26,699 nt of DNA from Silene noctiflora (lineage: Eukaryota; Streptophyta; Magnoliopsida; Caryophyllales; Caryophyllaceae): the NCBI GenBank assembly GCA_009801015.1, contig VHZZ01000183.1, positions 119,268 to 145,966 of the forward strand, given 5' to 3'. The notes under the pieces are model-generated. The model had not been told where the DNA came from. It saw nothing but the letters and a program-made list of their open reading frames with translations, and did not search any database. Each line of letters starts with the position of its first letter. Positions within the stretch are counted from its first letter, which is position 1. Both the position numbers and the translations under genes were made by a program. This document shows positions 18,990-26,699 of the stretch, piece after piece.

Positions 18990-19928
18990 ATATAATGGAA
19001 TGTGTCCATTTTATGTTAAAATATTACCACTCGAACATTTATAAAACAAAAAGTGGCTATTTTTTACCAATAAAATAAATCACCTTTTAACATAAAATGG
19101 ACATATTTATCATAAACTGGTCATTTTTTTATATCGTTGTACTATATGATAGACATAGTTGCATAGTATAGCTTGATAGTCACAAGCAAGAACTTCTGAT
19201 TTAGGAAATAGGTCAAACATTGAAATAATTTAGTCCCTCGTCTCTGAATAAGATTGGGAACAAAACATTAATTTTAGCTAGACCAAATGATTCTTATTTA
19301 GCAAATAGGTCAAACTTCTGATTTTTTATTTCAAATTATATTTAGCCTACTTCATCAAAATTCAACAGATTGGGAATAAAACATTAATTTTAGCCTCATG
19401 AAGCAGAATAAAAAGTGCCTTTGATTCGGACTTTTTTTAATCCACAATTTTAACCTTCGAATGATAATCGTTAATATCGTGTCATGTACATGAATATTAG
19501 CGTTCATAATCCACTCCGTTACTTTTCTATGACGTTTTAGAGAAAAATTAATTTCGCACTTACAAATAATTTGTCATGTCATGTTCTAATATCCGGAATT
19601 GTATTTTATATGTATAACTATTTTTCATATATGATTTCAACGGAATTGGTGGTAAATAATTCTTTAATAATTTAAATTAAATTGAATTTTTAATACAATT
19701 AAGTTGTATACAAATATGATCAAATCGATTACGTATCAAATGTTGTTATTCATTACGAGATATGAGGGTTCATATATAACTCGTGAACCATGCAAAAAAA
19801 AAAAAAAAAACGCAATAAATATTAATAAAATAATATTATTGATTTTAACATATAAGAAAAAAATATTTTATTGATCTCAGGTCAATGTTAACAAATTTAT
19901 TATCGACGGAGATGGGGATAAAGATAAT
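18990..19928. other. Intergenic, no gene seen
   Basis: AT-rich. It contains a short internal duplication: the phrase AAATAGGTCAAAC with ATTGGGAA-AAAACATTAATTTTAGC occurs around 19206-19276 and again 19300-19395. An A-run lies at 19794-19810. The last ~70 bp before the LTP stop codon resemble the 3' flank of the paralogue at 17767. Confidence 0.5.
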
Positions 19929-20255
19929 CTAAGAGCAATTCGGAAGACCACATTTGCCAAAAATCGACAAGTAAACTTTAGGGTCAATGCCATATAGAGG
20001 CAAAAGAGGAGAAGTAGCATAAGAGCACAAACATTTCTCATCTGCACTCTTAACTATTGTACAACAATCTTTGGTCGGAGCCGGCGGGTTCGGACCCCGT
20101 AAAGCCGGTGCACATACCATAAATTTTTCTGCTTGTATATTACATATCTTGATTCCTTGTTGCCCATCAACACCTTGCATTATTAGAGCCCCTACAATAA
20201 TTAAAATGTTAATTACTAAGATTAAGCTTGTTGTATTATTTCCCTTAATCTCCAT
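19929..20255 (-). CDS. DIR1-like lipid-transfer protein, tandem paralogue 2
   Basis: 108 residues, minus strand, intronless. MEIKGNNTTS precedes a hydrophobic signal segment (about 11-28), with cleavage likely near VDG-QQG. The eight cysteines are complete and regular: C38, C48, C64-C65, C75-x-C77, C102, C107. The Pro-rich PNPPAPTKDCC and the C-terminus YGIDPKVYLSIFGKCGLPNC agree with DIR1-like LTPs. Compared with its sister at 17767 most changes are conservative, and it lacks the extra cysteine, so it probably keeps the ancestral state. A TATA box lies about 90 bp upstream and a ~50-bp repeat array begins about 140 bp upstream. Function is inferred as secreted lipid carrier; no specific role can be read from the sequence. 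Confidence 0.9.
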   Translation of the reverse strand: MEIKGNNTTSLILVINILIIVGALIMQGVDGQQGIKICNIQAEKFMVCAPALRGPNPPAPTKDCCTIVKSADEKCLCSYATSPLLPLYGIDPKVYLSIFGKCGLPNCS

Positions 20256-20343
20256 ATTTTAATTAATCTTAGTTTATATTTTATTATTTTGTATTTTGTT
20301 TTTGTATTGGTGAGGGGATGACTACATTCTTGTTAATTGCTAG

Positions 20344-20353
20344 TTATATATAG
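20344..20353 (-). promoter_or_regulatory. TATA box of LTP paralogue 2
   Basis: On the minus strand the site reads CTATATATAAC, about 90 bp before the ATG at 20255. The sister gene has only a weaker CATATATG-type site at about 18177-18188. Confidence 0.6.
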
Positions 20354-20396
20354 TGTATTTTTGAGTAGGTTAATTGTATTTTAGTATTACTTTTTA

Positions 20397-20940
20397 AGGT
20401 AGATTATATGAAATTAATGCAAATTTTTTATTATTTTTTGGGGAGATTTAATCTTTATATGAAATTAATGCAAATTTTTTATCATTTTTGGGTAGATTTA
20501 GACATTTAGTCTACCTTTGAAATTAATGCAAGTTGTTTTTTACTTATTATTTTGGATAATGATAAACACAGTCCACTGTATTTAAGAACTTAATTAGTAA
20601 ATTATTTCTTAATATGGAATTAAATTAGGAATTTATGATACAATTACGTGTAAATTGATGTCATTAATGTTTGATTTAAGTTTTTTTCTTTCCTTTTTTG
20701 ATATCTTAAATGCAATCCTTAGGATTGTATTTATCATATATTTTTGGGTAGATTTAGTCTCCCTTTGAAATTAATGCAAAGTTTTTATCATTTTTGGGGA
20801 GATTTAGTCTAGCTTTGAAATTAATGCAAAGTTTTTATCATTTTTGGGGAGATTTAGTCCATCTTTGAAATTAATGCAAAGTTTTGTTCTATTTTTAGGT
20901 AGATTTAGTCTCCCTTTGAAATTAATGAGAAGTTTTTACG
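20397..20940 (-). repeat. ~50-bp tandem repeat array in the promoter of LTP paralogue 2
   Basis: Seven or so units of TTTTTGGG(T/G)AGATTTAGTCT-CCTTTGAAATTAATGCAAAG. The word TTAATG recurs at 20414, 20465, 20523, then 20771, 20821, 20871 and 20922, so the period is 50-51 bp (58 once). The gap between 20523 and 20741 is filled by MITE alpha copy 2. Units just after the MITE are the most alike, suggesting recent local expansion. Confidence 0.85.
20559..20737. mobile_element. MITE family alpha, copy 2
   Basis: Starts ATGATAAACACAGTCC and ends ATTGTATTTATCAT, with the internal palindrome CAATCCTTAGGATTG near the right end. Its core (GGAATTAAATTAGGAATTTA, GTGTAAATTGATGTCATTAATG) is the inverse of the copy at 2081. 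It sits inside the promoter array, so it inserted after the array had formed or the array grew around it. Confidence 0.75.
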
Positions 20941-20963
20941 AAGTATTATCTTTTTGTAGATTA

Positions 20964-21291
20964 CTAGTATAGATCCCACGCAAAAGCGTGAAGTTTTTAG
21001 GTAAAAACGTAAGAAAATTTTGATAATAATTATATTTATTCCATTTTTAAAAGGGTAGAGAATCTGTTTTGTTCATATATAAGCTAAATAATAATTTAGA
21101 AAAAATTGTGACCATAATTACAACTAATATCTATGGTCTATGATTTATTAGGAATTAAATATTGTGTGAGACTAAATATAAATAGTGAACTCAATTAATT
21201 AGAATGCAAATATTTTATAGAAGAGTGTCAAATAGGCGGGAAAACTAAGTGTGAAAATTTAGAGCTTTGTTAATCTTTAATATATATGGGA
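20964..21291 (-). mobile_element. Non-autonomous Helitron (copy B)
   Basis: On the minus strand it begins TCCCATATATATTAAAG after an A and ends with the hairpin CACGCTTTTGCGTG (20977-20990), GGATCTATA and CTAG before a T. Both boundaries fit A/T insertion. The 5' part is shared with the element at 6474-6752 (GTTAA, CTCTAAATTTTC, CCCGCCTA). 328 bp, no coding capacity. Confidence 0.7.
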
Positions 21292-21660
21292 TTACATCTA
21301 CCGCTAAAATCAATGCAAAGTAAAATGACAAGTAATTAATCTTATACGATTTTATTTTTGTTGTAATCGGGTCGATCACTCGAGTTAGTTATGTGGCATG
21401 TCTAAGCGTGTCAGCATATATCACGATCCGATTGTGTCGGGTTAATAGCCATGTTTGGGTTGGTAACTGTTTATGTCAAAATCACCGTTGGTTCGGGCGA
21501 AAAATCTGATCAAGTTTGTTTCAGATCAATGTCAGATCATGTTATCGACCTATATTTTATCTTATGTCTTAAATTATGAATCGATAATTTAATGTTAAAA
21601 CAATTTATATGTATACTTTTTATAATTTAAAGTGCAAATAATTAAGATGATTATCAATTT

Positions 21661-21869
21661 GGTAAACTTTGCATCGCCACAAAAGAGATCACTATTCTTA
21701 AGCACATCGCAACATTGTCGGTTTGGGCGAGGCGGGTATGAACCCTTTACCGATTTTAAACAAGTCAAGTAAACGGATATGGCCCAAACCGGTGTTCCAC
21801 AACTATCTTGGCCATTAGCCCATTAATTACAAGGATCAAGCCCATTATGTTTTTCTTCGTAATTTCCTT
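21661..21869 (-). pseudogene. Decayed DIR1-like lipid-transfer protein gene
   Basis: Read on the minus strand from 21869, codons give KEITKKNIMGLILVINGLMA, a clear match to the MEIKGNN-SLILVINILI start of the neighbouring paralogues, with the start ATG changed to AAG. Near 21815 the frame must shift by one base to continue as NGQDSCGTPVWAISVYLTC, then LKSVKGSYPPRPNRQCCDVL and KNSDLFCGDAKF. This keeps Cys 1, 2, 3, 4 and one later Cys of the LTP motif, the Pro-rich loop and the CC pair. The CxC pair is damaged and the C-terminal third (Cys 7 and 8) is absent; the sequence then runs into unrelated AT-rich DNA. It lies about 1.4 kb upstream of, and in the same orientation as, the paralogue at 19929, so it is a third member of the tandem cluster. 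Divergence in the mature part suggests an older duplication. Confidence 0.75.
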
Positions 21870-23150
21870 TTTTTTTCCAATTATTATTTCCTATTTTTTT
21901 TTTTTTCAATATTTTATTTCGAAATGTTGGATTGTCTCCATTTATGTCGATATTACTACAAAAGAATGATTTCTCGAAAACAAACGTATCAACTATTGAT
22001 AAACGATAATGCTATATTATCGAGACTAGCTGGTGTAACTTAAGATCGTCATGTGCCCATATAATTTACGGAGTATAATTAACTTTAAGATTTATAAAGC
22101 ATATATATAATAACCATTATGAGTTTCGCGAGTATGATACTCAAGCTTAAACTCATATATAATAAACTATAAATGATAAAATTATTNTTCTACATGTATA
22201 ACATGTTTCACCTAAAATATAAAGTACGAACTATACATCAAATTTTTATCCTAACTAAAACAACGTGAATGAATGATAAAAACATGCATTGACGACAAAC
22301 TAATGTAAATCANCGAGCTTTCGTTGGAGAATTATCGAGTATGGTCGGCGTATTCGTTTTACGTAGTCAAAACATAAATACTCTTACCCAATCGTATATC
22401 TATATAAAAAATTGGGTTGAAAACCTGTAGATTTNACATGTGACGTTTAATTTAATATTTTTTTTTAAAAAAAAAATACATGAATGTTTTACATTAGTAA
22501 GTGACATTTTAACCATTTTCCAAGATAATATATTGAATATGCACGAATGAAGGTACATTGGTACATGGTACATACCCCTACATTATAAATGGAAGCTATC
22601 ATGCAACTTCCCTATACATAAAATTTATACTCGGTATTTCCAAGATATACACGTATTCAAACTAAATTGCAAACATCATACATGTTTTTCACCATAAAGT
22701 ATTCAAAGACACTTAATCCAAGTGCTACGTATACATTCGCAGTTTGACACACATTTTTTTAGGGTATGCACCTGTAAATATAGGATTCATTTCTCTCCGT
22801 ACGAGTCACAACAGAGTACGGAGTAGTGAAATTTAGTTTCTTCTTGCTACAATACGGATACATGAGTTTTTCGCTTGCAAATAAACCTTAATTGGTTTAT
22901 AAACCAACTTTAATTTCTTATTGACAATAGTGTCTCAAATAATTATTTGCTCAAATATTATCATGCCAATAATGAATATTTATTGAAGTGAGAAGTAGAA
23001 ATAGGNGTGAAATGAGGAATTCGGTCAAGNAAGAATCCGAGGAGTAGCCTGAAAAGTAGGAAGATCTACTAGAGTAACATTGACTCAAAGAAAGGGATTT
23101 ATCGTCGAGAACGAGACATACGTAANTAGTTTTTCCGGGGATCCACAAGA
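21870..23150. other. AT-rich gap with ambiguous bases, no gene seen
   Basis: N occurs at 22187, 22313, 22435, 23006, 23030 and 23126, the only ambiguous bases in the window. A possible isolated promoter (ATTATAAATGG near 22583) is followed by an ATG at 22683 with only a 21-codon frame. A 90-residue minus-strand ORF across the Ns (22951-23223) has no recognisable features. Words such as ACGGAGTA recur (22068, 22817). Confidence 0.4.
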
Positions 23151-23157
23151 ATTTCTC

Positions 23158-23310
23158 TATGGCCACGTTATTATTTCGTGGCCAGTAGTATTTAGCCACG
23201 ATTTTTTTTTTTAATTTAGCCACAATATTACCTTGTGACTAAAATCATTTTAGCCACGATATTTTAGTCACGGGGAATACCGTGGTTAATAGTCAATAGT
23301 CACGACCCTT
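23158..23310. repeat. Degenerate (T)AGCCACG / AGTCACG repeat cluster
   Basis: GGCCACG, AGCCACGAT, AGCCACAAT, AGTCACGG and their inverses recur every 15-30 bp. Such spaced short motifs resemble subterminal repeats of plant CACTA-type or similar transposons, but no terminal inverted repeat is visible. Confidence 0.4.
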
Positions 23311-23402
23311 GTTAAAAGACATAAAAAAACGACTTCTGAAAGAGCTTCTAACACCAATAACCTAGTTCATGGAGCCAAATAGAAGTAAGATTAAAAACGA
23401 AA

Positions 23403-25056
23403 TTAATCATCTGCCTCATAAACAACATGGTATAACTTGTCAAGCATAGTGTAAGGGTTATCATCAGAAACTTCAACCTGGTGTTTTTCGCATAACTTCT
23501 CAATAACCGAAACCACGGCTGATACCGGAATCCCCCCTCTTAGTTGACCAGCATAGCGACGTTTACCATCAGTATCGTAAACCGTGTGTTCATGTATGGC
23601 AAGCAGAAAACCTTCTTAATCGTAAATTCCAACCCCGGATGCCCCATTTCCCGATGTTATGCTATACTCTACAAAAGCTTTGATTTCGCTGTCTCTCCCT
23701 ATTTCCCCGGGCAAATACCGGCAACTGACATTCCCTAACACATGACTATGTCGTTGTTGCCCAAATGTGTTAGCACACATAAAAGTCCTCATGCCATCTT
23801 CAATAGGAGCATCTCGAAAACGAGCATAGCTCTTCTTATCTCCCTGAGAAGGATCCTTAACGTGTAAAATCACAATTTCGTTTGCAGCATCTACTTTATC
23901 TGTTATGATAGTTCCAGCAACCCAGTTGTTTTCTGAAACCCCATCAAATAATTGATTAGCGCAAGTCTTTCTAAAGTTTACGATGATTTTATGACGTTTA
24001 TCAGTAAAACAGTCGATAAGCGTATGACCACAAGTTAAAATGAAGAAATGGCCATTATTAACATAAATGATAGTGCCACTGCTATCTATCTTAACTTGAT
24101 TATCTTTTTTTCTCCTCAGACTCCTCATCATCCTCTTCATTATTATTATCATCATCATCATTATCATCATCTTCTTCATTATCATCATTATCATCATCAT
24201 CATCATCATCATCATCATTGTTATGGGCAAAATTACCATTTTTATCCCTGCTAACGTGGCAAGCTACTAGTGGTTGGCTGAGAATTAAAAAGAGGATTGC
24301 TGAGGTGGATAAGGGAGGACCACAAGATCAGTCAACCCACAAGAGCATGTACCAGATTTCCCTATGATAAAGCAAAAAGAAGAAGTCAGCAACTAACACC
24401 CCACTTCTCAAGCAACTGACACTGAATATGAGGAGCAGAACCAGGAATCCGTTTGAAGAGCAGAACCCTAGAAAGAACATCCATTTAAGGAAAGCAGATC
24501 AGCCAAGAAATTCATTCAACATTGGAGACTCACAGCCCTGCTCCACAAACCCTCTCCAGAAAATCACGCTCATAGTCTTACTTTGTATTTCCTCACTTGC
24601 GTGATTTTATCTCGATTATAGTGGCAACTTGGTGGGATTCCGACTCCCTCCGCGGTTTTTCCCACATCGCGTTTTCCGCGTCACCAAAATATCTCGTGTC
24701 AAACTTTATTTTTCGTCGTTTGTTTCTTTCATTTGCATCGTTTTATTCGTTCATGCGTTGGCCTTCGATCAAACGCTTTAACCTACAATTAAATCAACAA
24801 CTTCGTGAAATTTTACCAAAACAATCATCATCATCTTCTTCTTCTTTATTATCATCATCATCTTCTTCTTCTTCTTCTTCTCCTCCTCCCTCTTCTGTCT
24901 TCTCCTCTTCCGATTTCTCTTGTTCTTCCTCCTTTGACTCCATTTTAACTTCAACTTCCACTTGGGGTGCTTTCGGCTTAGATATGAAAAAGAATGCATC
25001 GCCCGAATTTGAACGGCATTGTTTCTCAATTGGTTCCAAAGATCTTGAGGATCCAT
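23403..25056 (-). pseudogene. Broken trypsin-like protease-fold gene with Asp/Glu-rich tracts
   Basis: Minus strand. The domain from about 24104 to 23616 reads SSGTIIYVNNGHFFILTCGH, ANEIVILHVKD, then SGNGASGVGIYD, the layout of a chymotrypsin/HtrA-type fold. His (codon at about 24026) and Ser (23637-23639) positions look intact; the acid position shows Glu (NEIVIL) where active enzymes have Asp. A TAA at 23616-23618 stops the frame, yet the same frame stays open for 70 more codons to 23403 (EGFLLAIHEHTVYD, GGIPVSAVVSVIEKL, ending EADD), so the stop is probably a nonsense mutation. Upstream, an Asp/Asn/Glu-rich frame (24236-24110) enters the protease frame only if a 7-base A-run (T-run 24105-24111) is read as 6. 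A possible first exon at 25056-24794 starts MDPQDLWNQ and likewise needs a one-base shift to enter SNSGDAFFFISKPKAPQVEV and a second Glu/Asp-rich tract. The 24240-24790 stretch would be intron or inserted sequence. Function unknown; likely dead. Confidence 0.6.
24120..24222. repeat. ATC/ATT trinucleotide microsatellite inside the pseudogene
   Basis: Runs of ATC, ATT and TTC triplets on this strand, encoding poly-Asp/Asn/Glu in the minus-strand acidic frame and poly-Met/Ile in the protease frame. A sister tract of TCA/TCT/TCC triplets lies at 24825-24912 in the proposed first exon. Both are prone to slippage. Confidence 0.85.
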
Positions 25057-25229
25057 GAAAAGTACGTAGTAGGAGATTTGGTATTAGAGTTTTTTTTTAT
25101 AATGGGTTGTTTAATAAATTTTACAGAGATACAGAGAGAGATGGTGTATAGATGAGTGACAAGGATTGAAGTTTCACGCTCATCGAGTTTTTAAAGAATA
25201 AAGTGGGACCTAGTGCTGGTTATACGGGC

Positions 25230-25800
25230 TGTAGAAAAGATGATAACAAAATTAAATGCAATGACTCAACCAACAATGCAACAGTACAAGCTAAAGCAAC
25301 AATACAAGCTAAGAAGACCTATAATCCAAAAGTGAAGAAAAAAAAGCTGGCACATCAGACATATAGAGTCAGCTACTAAGAAGACCTATCATCCAAAAGT
25401 GAAGAAAAAAAAGCTGACACATCAGACATATAGAGTCAGCTACTAAGAAGATCTATAATCCAAAAGTGAAGAAAAAAAAGCTGGCATATCAGACATATAA
25501 AGTCAACTACTAAGAAGACCTATAATCCAAAAGTGAAGAAAAAAAAGCTGGCACATCAGACATATAGAGTCAGCTATTAAGAAGACCTATAATCCAAAAG
25601 CGAAGAAAAAAAAACTGGTACATCAGACATATAGAGTCAGCTACTCTTTCTAGGATCACTCTTTTATCCAGTCTCATGTCTTTTATCCTCTATGTATTAC
25701 ATAGTTGCTCATATTGGTGCTCACCTTATATAGTCATCTCTGTTATTGTAAGAACTCAATCACAATAAATACTAATAACTTTTTCTCTCAATTCTAACCA
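25230..25800 (+). mobile_element. Possible solo LTR (Copia-like)
   Basis: The block starts TGTAGAAAAGATGATAAC and ends near CTCTCAATTCTAACCA. Its right part looks like an LTR R region: a TATA-like CCTTATATAG at 25723-25732, then TGTAAGAACTCAATCAC and a polyadenylation AATAAA at 25764. Five 67-bp tandem repeats lie in the U3 position. No target duplication was found, so boundaries are tentative. Confidence 0.45.
25311..25645. repeat. Five 67-bp tandem repeats, each with a hairpin
   Basis: Units start AAGAAGACCT at 25311, 25378, 25445, 25512 and 25579, all exactly 67 bp, ending at 25645. They differ at few positions. Each unit contains an inverted pair AGCTG(G/A)C ... GTCAGCT about 16 bp apart; in unit 2 it is a perfect 7-bp stem, in most others it keeps pairing through a G-T wobble. 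Confidence 0.95.
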
Positions 25801-26436
25801 CTTCTTGCCAATGTCTTCTAGTTCATGCATTAATCACTCACTCAATACCAGTCGAGTTAAATGTGTAGAGAACTGGATTACGTAATTTGGTTACGAAGTT
25901 ATTATGTAATTTAAACTCGTCATTATGCACGTCAAATAATTATCTAATTTAATTACGAAATTATCAAATGTACGTTCTATTACGGACCGGTTTCGAGTTA
26001 GCCATCACATGAACCAACCCAAAGTAAATAGAACGTAAATACTTAAATAAGTAGATCCATAATATACAAATGTGACCCTATACTTGATTTGTATAATTTG
26101 CGTTTATGAGATTACAAACTCGCAAACTCTTACCGAAACAACGCAAGCCTAATAAAAAGAGGAAATTTTAGTTAGAACTCTCTTGAATAGGTTTGTATGA
26201 GCTAAGATTACGAAGTCATGGATCCAAACTCTTACCGTGCCCAAGTCTAAGCACGGGTTAAGTTTGACCAAACATGAGCGGAACTGAGGCCAAAGCTTGG
26301 ATAGATTAGCTCGTTGCAGTTTGTTTTTATTTTTGGTTGAGGGCTAATTTTTATCGACGACGTTTTCATTCCAAAAGACAAAAGACAAAAACAAAATCAT
26401 CAACGACATTTTAGTAACTATATATTAACTGTAAGT
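25801..26436. other. Intergenic, no gene seen
   Basis: AT-rich with local palindromic words (TTACGTAATTTGGTTACGAAGT near 25879, and related TTACGAA words up to about 25970). No ORF of note, no RNA gene recognised. Confidence 0.4.
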
Positions 26437-26590
26437 AGGGCTGTGCACCGGTCCGGACCGAACCGGTATGACCCATAGACCGGTTAGCTTCTTATCTTGA
26501 GCCCGGAGCCCGGACCGACTACCTTGAAACCCGGACCTGGACCGGACCGGAGTATCCGGTTTTAGACCGAACCGACCCGTATGACCCAGA
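26437..26590. repeat. CCGG/GACC-rich block, possibly a hAT-type element end
   Basis: Begins TAGGGCTGTGCACCGG, a style of end seen in plant non-autonomous hAT elements, and continues with irregular repeats of CCGGACC, GAACCGG and GACCCG. No matching right terminal repeat or target duplication is visible, so it is either truncated or simple repeat. The 67-residue ORF across it (26425-26628) is a repeat artefact. Confidence 0.35.
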
Positions 26591-26699
26591 AGTTGGGCTG
26601 AGTATGTCACTTCCCTCAATAGCTCCACTAGAACTAGGTACTAAATCCTTTGGCTTCGGCATTGATGAGAAACGACTCTCATCAAATATCGCATCCCTT
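26588..26699 (-). pseudogene. Copia retrotransposon polyprotein fragment
   Basis: Minus-strand codons from 26698 read RDAIFDESRFSSMPKPKD followed by LVPSSSGAIEG. RDV-FDE-F is the conserved end of the Copia integrase region, followed by a Pro/Ser linker leading to reverse transcriptase. The left limit is where the frame runs into the CCGG-rich block; the upstream part of the polyprotein lies beyond the right edge of the window. Probably a truncated relic. Confidence 0.6.

Noticed and set aside
24120..24239. Poly-Met N-terminus of the protease-like ORF
   Set aside because: An off-frame reading of a GAT/GAA repeat; the parallel frame gives a typical Asp/Glu-rich linker, so the poly-Met start is not real.
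24597..25058. 153-residue plus-strand ORF with poly-Ser
   Set aside because: Antisense of the acidic tract of the protease-like pseudogene; Ser run is the complement of Glu/Asp codons.

Overview
This is plant nuclear DNA. The composition is AT-rich, genes are sparse and intron-containing, TATA boxes have plant spacing, and the gaps are full of small DNA transposons (MITEs, hAT-type, Helitrons). The best-recognised proteins are plant ones: a chloroplast YlmG/YGGT protein, a mitochondrial GCD1-type protein and DIR1-like lipid-transfer proteins. Recurrent words such as TACTCCGTA and the palindrome TAAGACCGTCTTA would fit a Caryophyllales eudicot; that placement is a guess. Six ambiguous bases (N) between 22187 and 23126 point to a draft assembly.

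Layout. 1-3950: no gene. It holds Helitron ends, small MITEs, an (AT)19 run and a 214-bp tandem duplication, ending in a MITE that lies about 35 bp before a TATA box. 4094-4399: a small Arg-rich plant protein of unknown function. 4600-7480: a nest of non-autonomous elements, including a complete hAT-type element with perfect 13-bp TIRs and a perfect 8-bp target duplication. 7679-8368: intronless YLMG1 (chloroplast YGGT protein). 10798-13991: a five-exon gene (235 aa) resembling GAMETE CELL DEFECTIVE 1. 15033-21869, minus strand: a DIR1-like lipid-transfer-protein cluster with one diverged gene, two close tandem paralogues (17767 and 19929) and a newly recognised decayed copy (21661-21869). The two close paralogues each have an array of ~50-bp repeats upstream, and each array is broken by a different MITE. 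23403-25056, minus strand: a broken trypsin-like protease-fold gene with Asp/Glu-rich tracts, one in-frame stop and one or two apparent frameshifts. 25230-25800: an LTR-like block containing five 67-bp tandem repeats. The right edge holds a fragment of Copia polyprotein.

The genes do not form an operon or one pathway. The only functional grouping is the secreted lipid-transfer-protein family, which grew by tandem duplication with transposon traffic through its promoters. I see no convincing new multi-gene system. The most unusual signals are the repeat-array promoters of the LTP pair, the decayed third LTP copy, the acidic protease-like pseudogene and the 67-bp hairpin-bearing repeats.
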